From: JAWVFN01 sp963696625
GTDB lineage: Bacteria; Actinomycetota; Thermoleophilia; Solirubrobacterales; 70-9
Assembly: GCA_963696625.1 (NCBI GenBank)
Contig: CAVOKZ010000029.1
Coordinates: forward strand, 1 to 28,677
DNA length: 28,677 nt
Direction: 5' to 3'
The translations under genes were made by a program, and so were the position numbers. The notes below the pieces were generated by a model. That model was not told the origin of the DNA and searched no databases. It was given only the letters and a program-made list of their open reading frames with translations. Below are positions 8,825 to 15,752 of this stretch, one piece after another. Every line of letters begins with the position of its first letter. The stretch's first letter is position 1.

Positions 8825-9597
8825 ATGGAGGTGTCGCCCGTGCGCTCGGGGAACTCGACCTCGGAGCCGCGCAGGAGCGCCTGCTCCATGGCCTCGGGGT
8901 CGCCGGTGAGGCGCGACTCGTGGCCGGCCCAGACGGTCTTCGGCTTCAGGTTCGCGAGCTTGCGCAACGAAGCGCGGGCCACCCCTGTGTCCTGGTTGTA
9001 GGCGGGGTGGGGGACGGTCGGCTCGTGCCCGTCGAGGTTTGCCTCCTCGATCGGGTCGCGCGCCTTGAGCCGCGCGGGGTCGATGAAGTAGACCGCGTCG
9101 GAGACGATCGCCATGCCGTCGGCCTCACGCCAGAGGCCGATCAGTCCGGGGGCGTGGCCGGGAAAGTCGAGGACTTCGAAGCCGGCGATCGTGTCGCCCT
9201 CCTTGACCGTGCCGGCGACCTCGACGGCGCCGGCGTCCCAGCGTCGGTGAAGCGTCGGGTAGATCCATCGCACGAACGAGACCTCGATCTTGGAGATGTC
9301 CCAGTACGGCGGCCACTCCTCGCGCTCGGCGTCCGGGGCCTCGTTCTCGTGGCAGAAGACGGGGGCGTCGATGCCCGGCGCCGAGCCGCGGTGGTCTGTG
9401 TGGGCGTGGCCGAGGACGATTCGCTTGATCCCGCCGAGTTTGCCGCCGGCCGCGGCGACGTCCTTGGTCATCGGCTTTGTTCCGGCGTCGAACATCGTCA
9501 CGCCGCCGTCGTCGGCGAGGAAGTAGACGTTCATCCCGCCCCTGATATCGCCGGCCAGACGCCAGATGCCCTTCGAGATCTCCTCCGCCTCGGCCAC
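8821..9597 (-). CDS. MBL-fold metallo-hydrolase
   Basis: A 258-residue metallo-beta-lactamase-fold hydrolase. The motif GHAHTDHRG gives the HxHxDH metal site; further ligands appear in FPGHAPG and SDAVYF, and a final His in AGHESRL. The N-terminal strand pair (GIWRLAGDI, MNVYFLADDGGVTMFDAGT) is typical of glyoxalase II-like members. The substrate cannot be deduced. The GTG start at 9597 is preceded by a TAGGTT hexamer 6 nt upstream, suggesting a leaderless transcript. It is transcribed divergently from the 28-codon gene at 9634. Confidence 0.9.
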   Translation of the reverse strand: MAEAEEISKGIWRLAGDIRGGMNVYFLADDGGVTMFDAGTKPMTKDVAAAGGKLGGIKRIVLGHAHTDHRGSAPGIDAPVFCHENEAPDAEREEWPPYWDISKIEVSFVRWIYPTLHRRWDAGAVEVAGTVKEGDTIAGFEVLDFPGHAPGLIGLWREADGMAIVSDAVYFIDPARLKARDPIEEANLDGHEPTVPHPAYNQDTGVARASLRKLANLKPKTVWAGHESRLTGDPEAMEQALLRGSEVEFPERTGDTSI

Positions 9598-9603
9598 CCG
9601 GAG

Positions 9604-9633
9604 AACCTATACCCCGGAGGCTAGGATCGAAGC
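9604..9633. promoter_or_regulatory. Divergent promoter pair with leaderless spacing
   Basis: On the minus strand TAGGTT (9609-9604) lies 6 nt before the GTG of the MBL gene. On the plus strand TAGGAT (9622-9627) lies 6 nt before ATG 9634. Both fit the TANNNT -10 consensus and leave no room for a Shine-Dalgarno sequence. The two -10 boxes are only about 12 bp apart, so the promoters may interfere with one another. Confidence 0.45.
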
Positions 9634-9720
9634 ATGCCGACCAGCTGGAGAGTCTCGATGGCGATCATCCTCGCCTGCTTCGTCGCCTCGATGCTGATCG
9701 CCGTCGTCAAGCTCATCTGA
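9634..9720 (+). CDS. 28-residue single-pass membrane microprotein
   Basis: The short open frame encodes a Met-Pro-Thr-Ser-Trp-Arg start followed by a hydrophobic core (MAIILACFVASMLIAVV) and a Lys-Leu-Ile end. This is the layout of a single transmembrane helix with a positive N-terminal flank. Support comes from the TAGGAT -10 hexamer 6 nt before the ATG. No family is recognised. It sits 65 bp ahead of the universal stress protein gene and could share its transcript. Confidence 0.5.
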   Translation: MPTSWRVSMAIILACFVASMLIAVVKLI

Positions 9721-9785
9721 GGGGCGTGGTCTCCAGGCGAAAGGTAGTATCAGCGCGCACGTCACCCAAGGTACGAGGAGGCTCG

Positions 9786-10229
9786 ATGTTCGACCGCATC
9801 GTTGTGGGCACCGATGGATCAGAGACGGCGAGCGAAGCCGTGCGCCAGGCGTCCGAGCTGGCCAAGATCTCGAAGTCCGAGCTCAACATCGTGAGCGCCT
9901 TTGAGCCCGTTCCGCAGGCACAGCTCCGCGAGGAGGCGCGCGACATCCCCGGTGATGTCTCCAACGCGGTCAATCCGCATGAGGCGGTCAACGTCACCCT
10001 CGACAACGCCGCCGGGATCGCCAAGAAGCTCAAGGTCGATGTTCAGACGCACCCGCGCGAGGGCGAGCCCGCCGACGCGATCCTCGACGTCGCGGAGGAC
10101 GTCAAGGCCGACCTGATCATCGTCGGCAACAAGGGCATGACCGGCGCCAAGCGCTTCCTGCTCGGCAGTGTCCCGAACAAGGTTTCCCATCACGCTCCCT
10201 GTTCGGTGATGATCATCCAGACGACCTGA
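9786..10229 (+). CDS. Universal stress protein, ATP-binding type
   Basis: A 147-residue UspA-domain protein. The first strand, MFDRIVVGTDGSETA, and the nucleotide-binding motif GNKGMTGAKRFLLGSVPNKV (G-x2-G-x9-GS pattern) mark it as an ATP-binding Usp. Such proteins are dimeric cytoplasmic factors linked to stress and growth arrest. The start is supported by a GAGGAGG ribosome binding site about 4 nt before ATG 9786. A TAGTAT hexamer near 9746 may be its own -10 box, which would leave a leader of about 30 nt. Confidence 0.95.
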   Translation: MFDRIVVGTDGSETASEAVRQASELAKISKSELNIVSAFEPVPQAQLREEARDIPGDVSNAVNPHEAVNVTLDNAAGIAKKLKVDVQTHPREGEPADAILDVAEDVKADLIIVGNKGMTGAKRFLLGSVPNKVSHHAPCSVMIIQTT

Positions 10230-10235
10230 CCTGAC

Positions 10236-10274
10236 CGCGCATCTCCTCGGGCTTCGCCCTGCGGGGATACGCGT
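10236..10274. terminator. Imperfect palindrome between convergent genes
   Basis: CGCG-ATC-CC on the left pairs with GG-GAT-CGCG on the right around the core GGGC-TTC-GCCC. It lies directly between the stop codons of the universal stress protein gene and the convergent subtilisin gene. It probably terminates one or both transcripts; it lacks a T-run. Confidence 0.45.
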
Positions 10275-10277
10275 CGC

Positions 10278-11645
10278 TCAGCAAGCGGGTTGGCGGACAG
10301 CCGCGGCGACGTCGATCAGGCCGCCGCCGAAGCGGAACGGGTCGTACGGCTCGCCGAGCTGGTTGTGGCGGGCGGTGGCCGCGAGCTGGCACTGGATGCG
10401 CGAGGGCGCGGGGTGGACGCCGAGTACGCCGCTCGAGATCACCATCGCCGCGGCGGCGGCGACGTGGGCGGCGGCCATCGAGGTGCCGGCGTAGTAGGTG
10501 GGCACGCCGAAGGCGGTCAGGCCCGAGTTGCCGATGATCGTCAGCTGGAAGATCGGCCGGTCGGCGGTGCGGCAGGGGGTGCCTCCCTCGCCCCGGCCGC
10601 CGGGCGCGACGAGGTCGACGCCGGCGCCGATGTCGGAGTAGTTGGCGACGCAGCCGCCCTCGGTCGAGGCGCCGACGCCGATCACGCCCGGGATCCGGGC
10701 GGGGAAGGCGACCAGCGAGCTCGCGTCGTTGCCGGCCGCGGCGACGACCGTGGCGCCGTGGCGGTTCGCGTAGCGCACCCCGCGGCAGACCGGGGCGACC
10801 TGCCTGCACCTCCCGACGGCGCCGCCGAACTCGAAGCTCATGTTGACGACGCGGGCGCCGTGCTTGACGGCCCAGACGATTCCCTTGCCGATGTCGCGCG
10901 CCTTGCCCTCACCCTGCTCGTTGAGGACGCGGACCGGCAGCACCTTCGCCCCGTAGGCGAGCCCGGTGAGGCTCTTGCCGTTTCCCGTCTGCTCGGCGAT
11001 CGTGCCGGCGATGTGGGTCCCGTGGCCGTCCTCGTCGGCTGCGAGCGGGTCGCCGTCGACGAAGTCGTAGCCGGCGCCGAACTGGCGGCGGTTGAAGTCG
11101 GGGCTCTTGGCGTACTTGGGCCGCTGCTTCAGGAAGGCGATGCCCGTGTCGAGCACGGCGATCTTGACCCCGGAGGCCCCGGCGCGGCCGCGAGCGCGCA
11201 GCGTTGCCCAGGCGCCGGTCGCGTCGATCCCACCGCGCGATTCGAAGGGCCTGGCGACGGTGCCCGGCGCGCAGAGGCTGCCGCAGGGCAGGAAGTTCCA
11301 CTGCGATGCCTGCCAGCCGGCGCTGGTCGTTCCGATTCCCGGGTCGTTGGGGATGAAGTTCGTCGCCGATGCGGCGTGGGCGATGTAGTTGGGGACCGCG
11401 TAGTCGATGCGCGGGTTGCGCTCCAGTGCAGTCGCGGCCGCCGCCACCGAGACGCCCTCGGGCAGCTCAAGCACGCGCTCGCCGCCGTCCTTGACCCGCA
11501 CGATCAGCTGCCCGGGGACGAAGTCGGCTCCGGGCTCGCCGGCGGCGACGGGCGGCTCCTCGGCGCTCGCCGCCGGCACGGCAAAAACCGCGGTCGCAAG
11601 AAGCGCCGCGAGGAAGGCGGAGAAGATCGAGCTTGAGCGTCCCAT
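10278..11645 (-). CDS. Secreted subtilisin-like serine protease (S8 family)
   Basis: A 455-residue exported serine endopeptidase. The start MGRSSS at 11645 opens a classic signal peptide (IFSAFLAALLATAVFAVPAA, cleavage likely after ASA). A short propeptide-like region follows (PGQLIVRVKDG...LERNPRIDYAVPNYIA). The catalytic triad is visible: Asp in IAVLDTGIA, His in DGHGTHIAGTIA and Ser in YAGTSMAAAHVAA, with the oxyanion Asn in VVAAAGNDASS. Several Cys (SLCAP, GRCRQVAPVC, GTPC, final Cys) suggest disulphides. An in-frame extension to 11777 exists but would put 44 residues before the signal peptide, so it is rejected as the start. No dedicated export or immunity gene is adjacent. Confidence 0.93.
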   Translation of the reverse strand: MGRSSSIFSAFLAALLATAVFAVPAASAEEPPVAAGEPGADFVPGQLIVRVKDGGERVLELPEGVSVAAAATALERNPRIDYAVPNYIAHAASATNFIPNDPGIGTTSAGWQASQWNFLPCGSLCAPGTVARPFESRGGIDATGAWATLRARGRAGASGVKIAVLDTGIAFLKQRPKYAKSPDFNRRQFGAGYDFVDGDPLAADEDGHGTHIAGTIAEQTGNGKSLTGLAYGAKVLPVRVLNEQGEGKARDIGKGIVWAVKHGARVVNMSFEFGGAVGRCRQVAPVCRGVRYANRHGATVVAAAGNDASSLVAFPARIPGVIGVGASTEGGCVANYSDIGAGVDLVAPGGRGEGGTPCRTADRPIFQLTIIGNSGLTAFGVPTYYAGTSMAAAHVAAAAAMVISSGVLGVHPAPSRIQCQLAATARHNQLGEPYDPFRFGGGLIDVAAAVRQPAC

Positions 11646-11952
11646 CGGTACCGCCGTGTAAACACGGCCCCCACGCGGAAGTTTCAGACGTTCCCAGCTC
11701 TTTCGCACCGCTTCGCAGCCGCCGATGATCACTTCGACGGTGTCGGCGGGGTCGCCGGTGAGCAGGATCTGGCCCATCGGGGCGTGGTCACCGTCGCCCT
11801 CAGCGACGGGGGCCGGCGCCGGCGAGCTGGTTCATCTCGCGAATCGGCCCCTACCCCCGGGCGCGCCTCGCATTCACGCCCTGTTACGGCGAGCCTGGCA
11901 AGCAGGTCGTGATACTTGCGCCATCGCCGAATTCACCCCAGAGGACGAGCAG
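11646..11952. other. Divergent intergenic stretch between subtilisin and tadA
   Basis: About 307 bp with no convincing gene. The subtilisin frame stays open on the minus strand to 11777 and beyond, and the tadA frame on the plus strand back to 11725; both look like chance openness in GC-rich DNA. A GATACT hexamer at 11911-11916 could be a tadA -10 box. No repeat or strong hairpin was recognised. Confidence 0.4.
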
Positions 11953-12384
11953 ATGATGGGCCTCGCGCTCAAACGGGCGCGCTCGGCGGCCGCGCACGGC
12001 GACGTGCCGATCGGCGCCGTCGTCGCCCGTGCGGGGGAAGTCCTCGCCGCGGCCGGCAACGAGCGCGAGCTGCGCGGCGATCCGACCGCCCACGCCGAGA
12101 TCCTCGCCCTGCGCGCGGCGGCCGGGAAGCTCGGCGGCTGGCGCCTGCCCGAGTCCGCGATCTACGTGACGCTCGAGCCGTGCGCGATGTGCGCCGGGGC
12201 GATCTCGCTGGCGCGGGTCGAGCGCCTCGTCTTCGCCGCCCCCGACCCCAAGACCGGCGCCGCGGGCGGCGTGATCGACGTCTACGGCTCGGCCGTCGTC
12301 AACCACCGCCCGGCCGTGGAGTCGGGCCTGCTCGCGGCCGACGCCGGCGAGCTGCTCGCTTCGTTCTTCGCCGAGCGCCGCTAG
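11953..12384 (+). CDS. tadA: tRNA adenosine deaminase (A34 to I)
   Basis: A zinc-dependent deaminase that converts the wobble adenosine of tRNA-Arg(ACG) to inosine. The zinc and catalytic motif TAHAEI (His and Glu) and the second motif EPCAMCAGA (PCxxC) are intact, followed by VFAAPDPKTGAAGG, typical of TadA. The C-terminal helix (AADAGELLASFFAERR) is present. ATG 11953 gives 143 residues. The residues just upstream (EFTPEDEQ) look like a normal TadA N-terminus, so the true start may be slightly upstream at an unusual codon. The stop codon lies inside the left arm of the 173-bp palindrome. Confidence 0.9.
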   Translation: MMGLALKRARSAAAHGDVPIGAVVARAGEVLAAAGNERELRGDPTAHAEILALRAAAGKLGGWRLPESAIYVTLEPCAMCAGAISLARVERLVFAAPDPKTGAAGGVIDVYGSAVVNHRPAVESGLLAADAGELLASFFAERR

Positions 12385-12551
12385 TGGGTCGTCCAGGAAC
12401 GTCGTGCATGAAACGGCGAGACCCAGGCGCCGCCGGGCAAGGACGCAGGGAGCCGGAATGGCAGCGCCATTTCGGCGACCGAGGACGCAGATCCGGCGGT
12501 GATCTGGGGCCGCCGTTTCGGGTGCGACGTTTCGGGACGGGCCCACTAGCG
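12379..12551. repeat. 173-bp near-palindrome with long terminal inverted repeats
   Basis: The left end begins CGCTAGTGGG at 12379; the right end, read on the minus strand from 12551, begins with the same ten bases. Similarity continues inward with small mismatches (GAAACGGCG occurs on both arms) for about 55-60 nt. The centre holds another dyad, GCCGGAATGGC against GCCATTTCGGC. The whole unit would fold into one long hairpin. It contains no gene and its left arm includes the tadA stop. It looks like a MITE-type element or a structured 3' RNA. Confidence 0.75.
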
Positions 12552-12626
12552 ACGTCAGCCCGCCCTCCTTCGTCGCGGCGGCTTGCCGCCGCGACTTTAT
12601 GACGGGCGGGCGCTACGGAGCGACCT
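12546..12626 (-). repeat. Dispersed palindromic repeat, copy A (contains a strong hairpin)
   Basis: Read on the minus strand, this ~81-bp segment matches 15514-15593 read on the plus strand at about four positions in five, with one gap. Its core, 12572-12582 and 12585-12595, is a perfect 11-bp inverted repeat with a two-base loop, flanked by an outer GCCCGCCC/GGGCGGGC pair. CTTTAT follows on the plus strand, so it may also terminate tadA transcription. It lies directly beside the 173-bp palindrome, sharing its last few bases. Confidence 0.75.
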
Positions 12627-12634
12627 TATGACGG

Positions 12635-13513
12635 TCACGCGTACGTCCGCGCGGCGCGGCCGGCCGCCGAGCCGTAGGAGCCTCCGAAGAGCACGGCGTG
12701 GACGAGGAGGGGGAGGACCTGCCAGAGCGCGACCCGCTCCTCGTGACCGTCCGCCGGCGGATAGGCCTCCTCGTAGGCGGCCAACGCGCGCTCGGAGGGT
12801 CCGCCAAAGAGGCGCAGCATCGCCAGGTCGATCTCGCGGTGGCCACCGTGGGCGGCGGGATCGATCAGCCACGGGGTGCCGTCGGCGCCGGCGAGCACGT
12901 TGCCGCTCCAGAGGTCGCCGTGGAGCCGCGACGGCGTCTCGCCGGGACCGGCGAGGTCGGAGATCCGCTCGCAGACCTTCTCGATCGCGGCGGCGTCGCC
13001 GTCGCCGATCGCGCCGTTGTCGCGGGCCATGGCCAGCAGCGGGCGCAGGCGCTGCTCGGAGTAGATCTCAGGCCAGGAGGAGCCAGGGTGCGACGGCAGC
13101 TCGACCGAGCCGATACGCAGCAGGCCGTCGGGCGAGCCGGGCGGCAGCACCCCTTGGGCCTCGGCGCCGGAGCGGTGAAGCGCCGCCAGGTCGCGGCCGA
13201 GTCGCTCCTCGCCTTCGGCCGTGAGCGCACCGGGCGCGATCCACTCGATCGCGAGCCACGGCTCATCGCCGCGGCCGAAGGCGAGGACCTCGGGAACCGC
13301 GATCGTGACCGCCTCGGAGAGCCACGCGAGGCCGGCGGCCTCGGCGGCGAATTCGGCCGCGGGGGCGCCGGCCCGGGCCTTGACGAAGACCCGCCGCCCC
13401 GATTCGAGGTCGAGCCGCCAGGCTTCGTTGATCGAGCCGCCGGCGACGGGGCGCCAGTCCGCAGGCCGCTCGCCGAGGCCGGCGGCGACCGCCTCGAGCA
13501 GCTGCTCGCTCAC
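12635..13513 (-). CDS. Fructosamine kinase family protein (protein deglycation)
   Basis: A 292-residue kinase of the fructosamine-3-kinase/APH fold. It has the catalytic loop LHGDLWSGNVL and the metal-binding segment LIDPAAHGGHREIDLAM, both diagnostic for this family, plus the N-terminal GGSINEAWRL and FVKA strand motifs. Bacterial members phosphorylate ribulosamines or erythrulosamines on glycated proteins, making the adduct unstable. The start is GTG 13513, which overlaps the stop of the upstream phosphatase gene by GTGA, so the pair is translationally coupled. The longer frame to 13555 only repeats the phosphatase region. It is the last gene of the mmsA-phosphatase-kinase operon. Confidence 0.9.
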   Translation of the reverse strand: MSEQLLEAVAAGLGERPADWRPVAGGSINEAWRLDLESGRRVFVKARAGAPAAEFAAEAAGLAWLSEAVTIAVPEVLAFGRGDEPWLAIEWIAPGALTAEGEERLGRDLAALHRSGAEAQGVLPPGSPDGLLRIGSVELPSHPGSSWPEIYSEQRLRPLLAMARDNGAIGDGDAAAIEKVCERISDLAGPGETPSRLHGDLWSGNVLAGADGTPWLIDPAAHGGHREIDLAMLRLFGGPSERALAAYEEAYPPADGHEERVALWQVLPLLVHAVLFGGSYGSAAGRAARTYA

Positions 13514-13980
13514 GCCAGGCGCCCGGCCTGCAGCTCCGCGAGCATCGCCGCGCACGAGCGCTCGACGATCTCGACCACCTCGGCGAAGCCCTCGGCGCCG
13601 CCGTCGTAGGGATCGGGCACGTCGAGCTTGCCGCCATCGCCGAACTCGCGCAGCATCCGCACCCGCGACCGCGCCGTGTCGTCGGGGGCCATCGCCAGCA
13701 GGTCGTCGCGGTTGAAGCGGTCCATCGCGATCAGCAGGTCAAAGTGATCGAAGTCCCCCGGCGTCACCTGGCGGGCGCTGCCGCCGAGCTCGACGCCGCG
13801 CTCGGCCGCCGCCGAGACCGAGCGGCGGTCGGGCGGCTCGCCGATGTGCCAGTCGCCGGTGCCGGCGCTTTCGACCTCGACCTTGCCGTCGAGGCCCGCC
13901 TCGGCGACGAGGCCCCGCAGCACGGCCTCGGCGGTCGGCGAGCGGCAGATGTTGCCGAGGCAGACGAACAGGATTCGCAC
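13510..13980 (-). CDS. Low-molecular-weight protein tyrosine phosphatase family
   Basis: A 156-residue phosphatase. The P-loop VCLGNICRSPTAEAV (C-x5-R-S) lies near the N-terminus, and the general acid is in VPDPYDGG. Length is normal. Immediate coupling to a fructosamine-kinase-family gene is known from other bacteria, where this phosphatase type can dephosphorylate ribulosamine-5-phosphates; the kinase then removes the sugar. A general role on phosphotyrosine or arginine phosphate is also possible. It starts 3 nt after the mmsA stop. Confidence 0.92.
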   Translation of the reverse strand: MRILFVCLGNICRSPTAEAVLRGLVAEAGLDGKVEVESAGTGDWHIGEPPDRRSVSAAAERGVELGGSARQVTPGDFDHFDLLIAMDRFNRDDLLAMAPDDTARSRVRMLREFGDGGKLDVPDPYDGGAEGFAEVVEIVERSCAAMLAELQAGRLA

Positions 13981-13983
13981 GGG

Positions 13984-15477
13984 TCAGTCTTCGACGAAGT
14001 AGGAGCCGCTCTCTCCGGCCGAGAACCAGCGGCTGGTCACGGTCTTCTTGCGGGTGAAGAAGTCGACCGCGTCGGTGCCGTGGGCGTGGAGGTCGCCGAG
14101 AAAGGAGTCCTTCCAGCCGCTGAAGGGAAAGAAGGCGACCGGCGCGGCGACGCCGACGTTGACGCCGACCATGCCGGGCTCGATGTCGTGGCGGAAGCGG
14201 CGGACGGCGGCGCCGGACTCGGTGAAGATCGAGACGCCGTTGCCGAAGCGGCTCGAGTTGACGAGCTCGATCGCAGCCGAGAGGTCGTCGACCTCGATCA
14301 CCGACAGCACCGGCCCGAATATCTCCTCGGTCGCGGCCTCGCTTCCGGGCGCGACGCCGCCGAGGATCGTCGGCTCGACGTAGAAGCCGCCGCCCTCGGC
14401 GCGGGCGCCGCCGCCGGCGAGCAGCTCGGCGCCGTCGGCGACCGCGCGCTCGATCGCCCCGGTGATCCGCTCCTGGGCGACGGCCGAGATGACCGGGCCG
14501 ACGTCGGTCGCCTCGTCGAGGCCGTCGCCGACCCGCAGCCCTTTCGCCGCCTCGACCAGTGACGGCAGCAGCCGCTCGCCTGCCTCGCCTGTCGTGACCA
14601 GCACCGAGCCGGCCATGCAGCGCTGGCCCGCGGCCCCGAAGGCCGAGCCGGTGATCGCCTTGACCGTTTCGGCGACGACCGCGTCGGGCAGCGCAACCAT
14701 GTGGTTCTTGGCCCCGCCCAGCGCCTGCACGCGCTTTCCCGTAGCCGCCGCCTTCTCGTAGACGATCCGAGCCACCGGGGCCGAGCCCACGAACGAGACG
14801 GCGTCGATTCCCTCGTGGCCGAGGATCGCCTCGACCACCTCGCGGCCGCCATTGACGAGGTTGACGACCCCCGGCGGCAGCCCCAGCTCGTCGAGCGACT
14901 CGAAGGCGATCTGCTGGGTCATCGGCACCTGCTCGGACGGTTTGAGCACGAAGGTGTTGCCGCAGGCGATCGCAAAAGGCAGGAACCAGAACGGCACCAT
15001 CGCCGGGAAGTTGAAGGGCGCGATCGCCGCGCAGACGCCGACCGGCTGGCGCACGGTCTCGGCGTCGATCCCTCGGGAGACATCCTCGATCGCGCGCCCC
15101 TGCATCGTCGTCGGCACGGCGCAGGCGGCCTCGACCATCTCGATCATCCGCCCCACCTCGGCGCGGGCATCGCCGATCGTCTTGCCCATCTCACTGGTCA
15201 CCGCGCGCGCCAGGTCCTCGCGCCGGCGGTTGAGCTTCTCGCGCAGCGAGAACAGCAGCCGGGCGCGCTGGATCACGTTGACGTCACGCCAGGCGGGCAG
15301 CGCCTCGCGGGCAGCGGCGACCGCGGCGTCGAGGTCGGCGGCGGTAGAGAGCGGCACCAGGGCCAGCGTCTCGCCGCTGGCCGGGTTTGTGACCTCGAGC
15401 CGGTCGTCGCCCGAGGCGGGTTTCCACTCGCCTGAGACGTAGTTGCCGAGAACCCTCGTGTGGGCAGCCGTCGCCAT
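13984..15477 (-). CDS. mmsA: CoA-acylating methylmalonate-semialdehyde dehydrogenase
   Basis: A 497-residue aldehyde dehydrogenase of the MmsA type, which converts (methyl)malonate semialdehyde and CoA to propionyl- or acetyl-CoA with NAD in valine, beta-alanine or inositol breakdown. Evidence: the N-terminal GNYVSGEWKPA, the cofactor-binding PFNFPAMVPFWF and FVLKPSEQVP, the catalytic cysteine in GAAGQRCMAGSVLV, and the C-terminal FFPFSGWKDSFLGDLHAHG, which is characteristic of MmsA. ATG 15477 is chosen over GTG 15480 because TAACGT (15491-15486) lies 8 nt before it, fitting a leaderless start. First gene of a three-gene operon with the phosphatase and deglycation kinase; a metabolic link to them is not obvious. 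Confidence 0.92.
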   Translation of the reverse strand: MATAAHTRVLGNYVSGEWKPASGDDRLEVTNPASGETLALVPLSTAADLDAAVAAAREALPAWRDVNVIQRARLLFSLREKLNRRREDLARAVTSEMGKTIGDARAEVGRMIEMVEAACAVPTTMQGRAIEDVSRGIDAETVRQPVGVCAAIAPFNFPAMVPFWFLPFAIACGNTFVLKPSEQVPMTQQIAFESLDELGLPPGVVNLVNGGREVVEAILGHEGIDAVSFVGSAPVARIVYEKAAATGKRVQALGGAKNHMVALPDAVVAETVKAITGSAFGAAGQRCMAGSVLVTTGEAGERLLPSLVEAAKGLRVGDGLDEATDVGPVISAVAQERITGAIERAVADGAELLAGGGARAEGGGFYVEPTILGGVAPGSEAATEEIFGPVLSVIEVDDLSAAIELVNSSRFGNGVSIFTESGAAVRRFRHDIEPGMVGVNVGVAAPVAFFPFSGWKDSFLGDLHAHGTDAVDFFTRKKTVTSRWFSAGESGSYFVED

Positions 15478-15513
15478 CACCGCAAACGTTAGTCGCGTCT
15501 CGGCTTCGCCATC

Positions 15514-15593
15514 AGATCGCTCCGTGGCGCCCGTTCATCATTGCTTCGCGGCGGCAAGCCGCTGCTGCAAAGAGAACGGGCTGACGTCGCCAG
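15514..15593 (+). repeat. Dispersed palindromic repeat, copy B, abutting tRNA-Ser
   Basis: An 80-bp segment matching copy A (12546-12626, opposite orientation) over its whole length. Shared blocks include TCGCTCCGT, TCGCGGCGGCAAGCCGC and GGGCTGACGTCGC. Its right end is the base next to the 3' end of the minus-strand tRNA-Ser, so it forms the tRNA's 3' trailer and may act as its terminator. Confidence 0.75.
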
Positions 15594-15682
15594 CGGAGAG
15601 GGTGGGATTCGAACCCACGAGGCGGTTTAACCCGCCCACTCGCTTTCCAAGCGAGCTCCTTAAGCCACTCGGACACCTCTCC
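15594..15682 (-). tRNA. tRNA-Ser (anticodon GGA)
   Basis: The minus strand gives acceptor GGAGAGG paired with CCTCTCC, D-arm TCCGAGTGGCTTAAGGA, anticodon stem CTCGC/GCGAG with loop TTGGAAA (anticodon GGA), a long variable arm around GGGCGGGTTAAACCGCC, T-loop TTCGAAT and discriminator G. Length is 89 nt, class II as expected for serine. CCA is not encoded. Confidence 0.95.
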
Positions 15683-15706
15683 GGGGTGTGCAGGGGAGGC
15701 TACGGG

Positions 15707-15719
15707 GATAATTGGACCG
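15707..15719 (+). promoter_or_regulatory. -10 element GATAAT with leaderless spacing
   Basis: GATAAT at 15707-15712 is followed by 7 nt and ATG 15720. The match to the bacterial -10 consensus is 5 of 6. It would start transcription on or next to the ATG of the 10-codon upstream frame, with the PAS gene beginning 29 nt later. Confidence 0.45.
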
Positions 15720-15752
15720 ATGATGACGAACGTCCTCCCGCGGCCTAGATGA
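15720..15752 (+). CDS. Ten-codon leader frame ahead of the PAS gene
   Basis: The frame encodes MMTNVLPRPR and stops at TGA 15750-15752, which overlaps the PAS start ATG (ATGA). It starts 7 nt after a GATAAT hexamer. The PAS gene has no ribosome binding site of its own, so coupling to this short leaderless frame would explain how it is translated. Translation is inferred from layout only. Confidence 0.35.
   Translation: MMTNVLPRPR

Noticed and set aside
11725..11952. 76-residue N-terminal extension of TadA
   Set aside because: The sequence is unlike any TadA N-terminus and is low in motif content; at most a few residues before ATG 11953 may be real.
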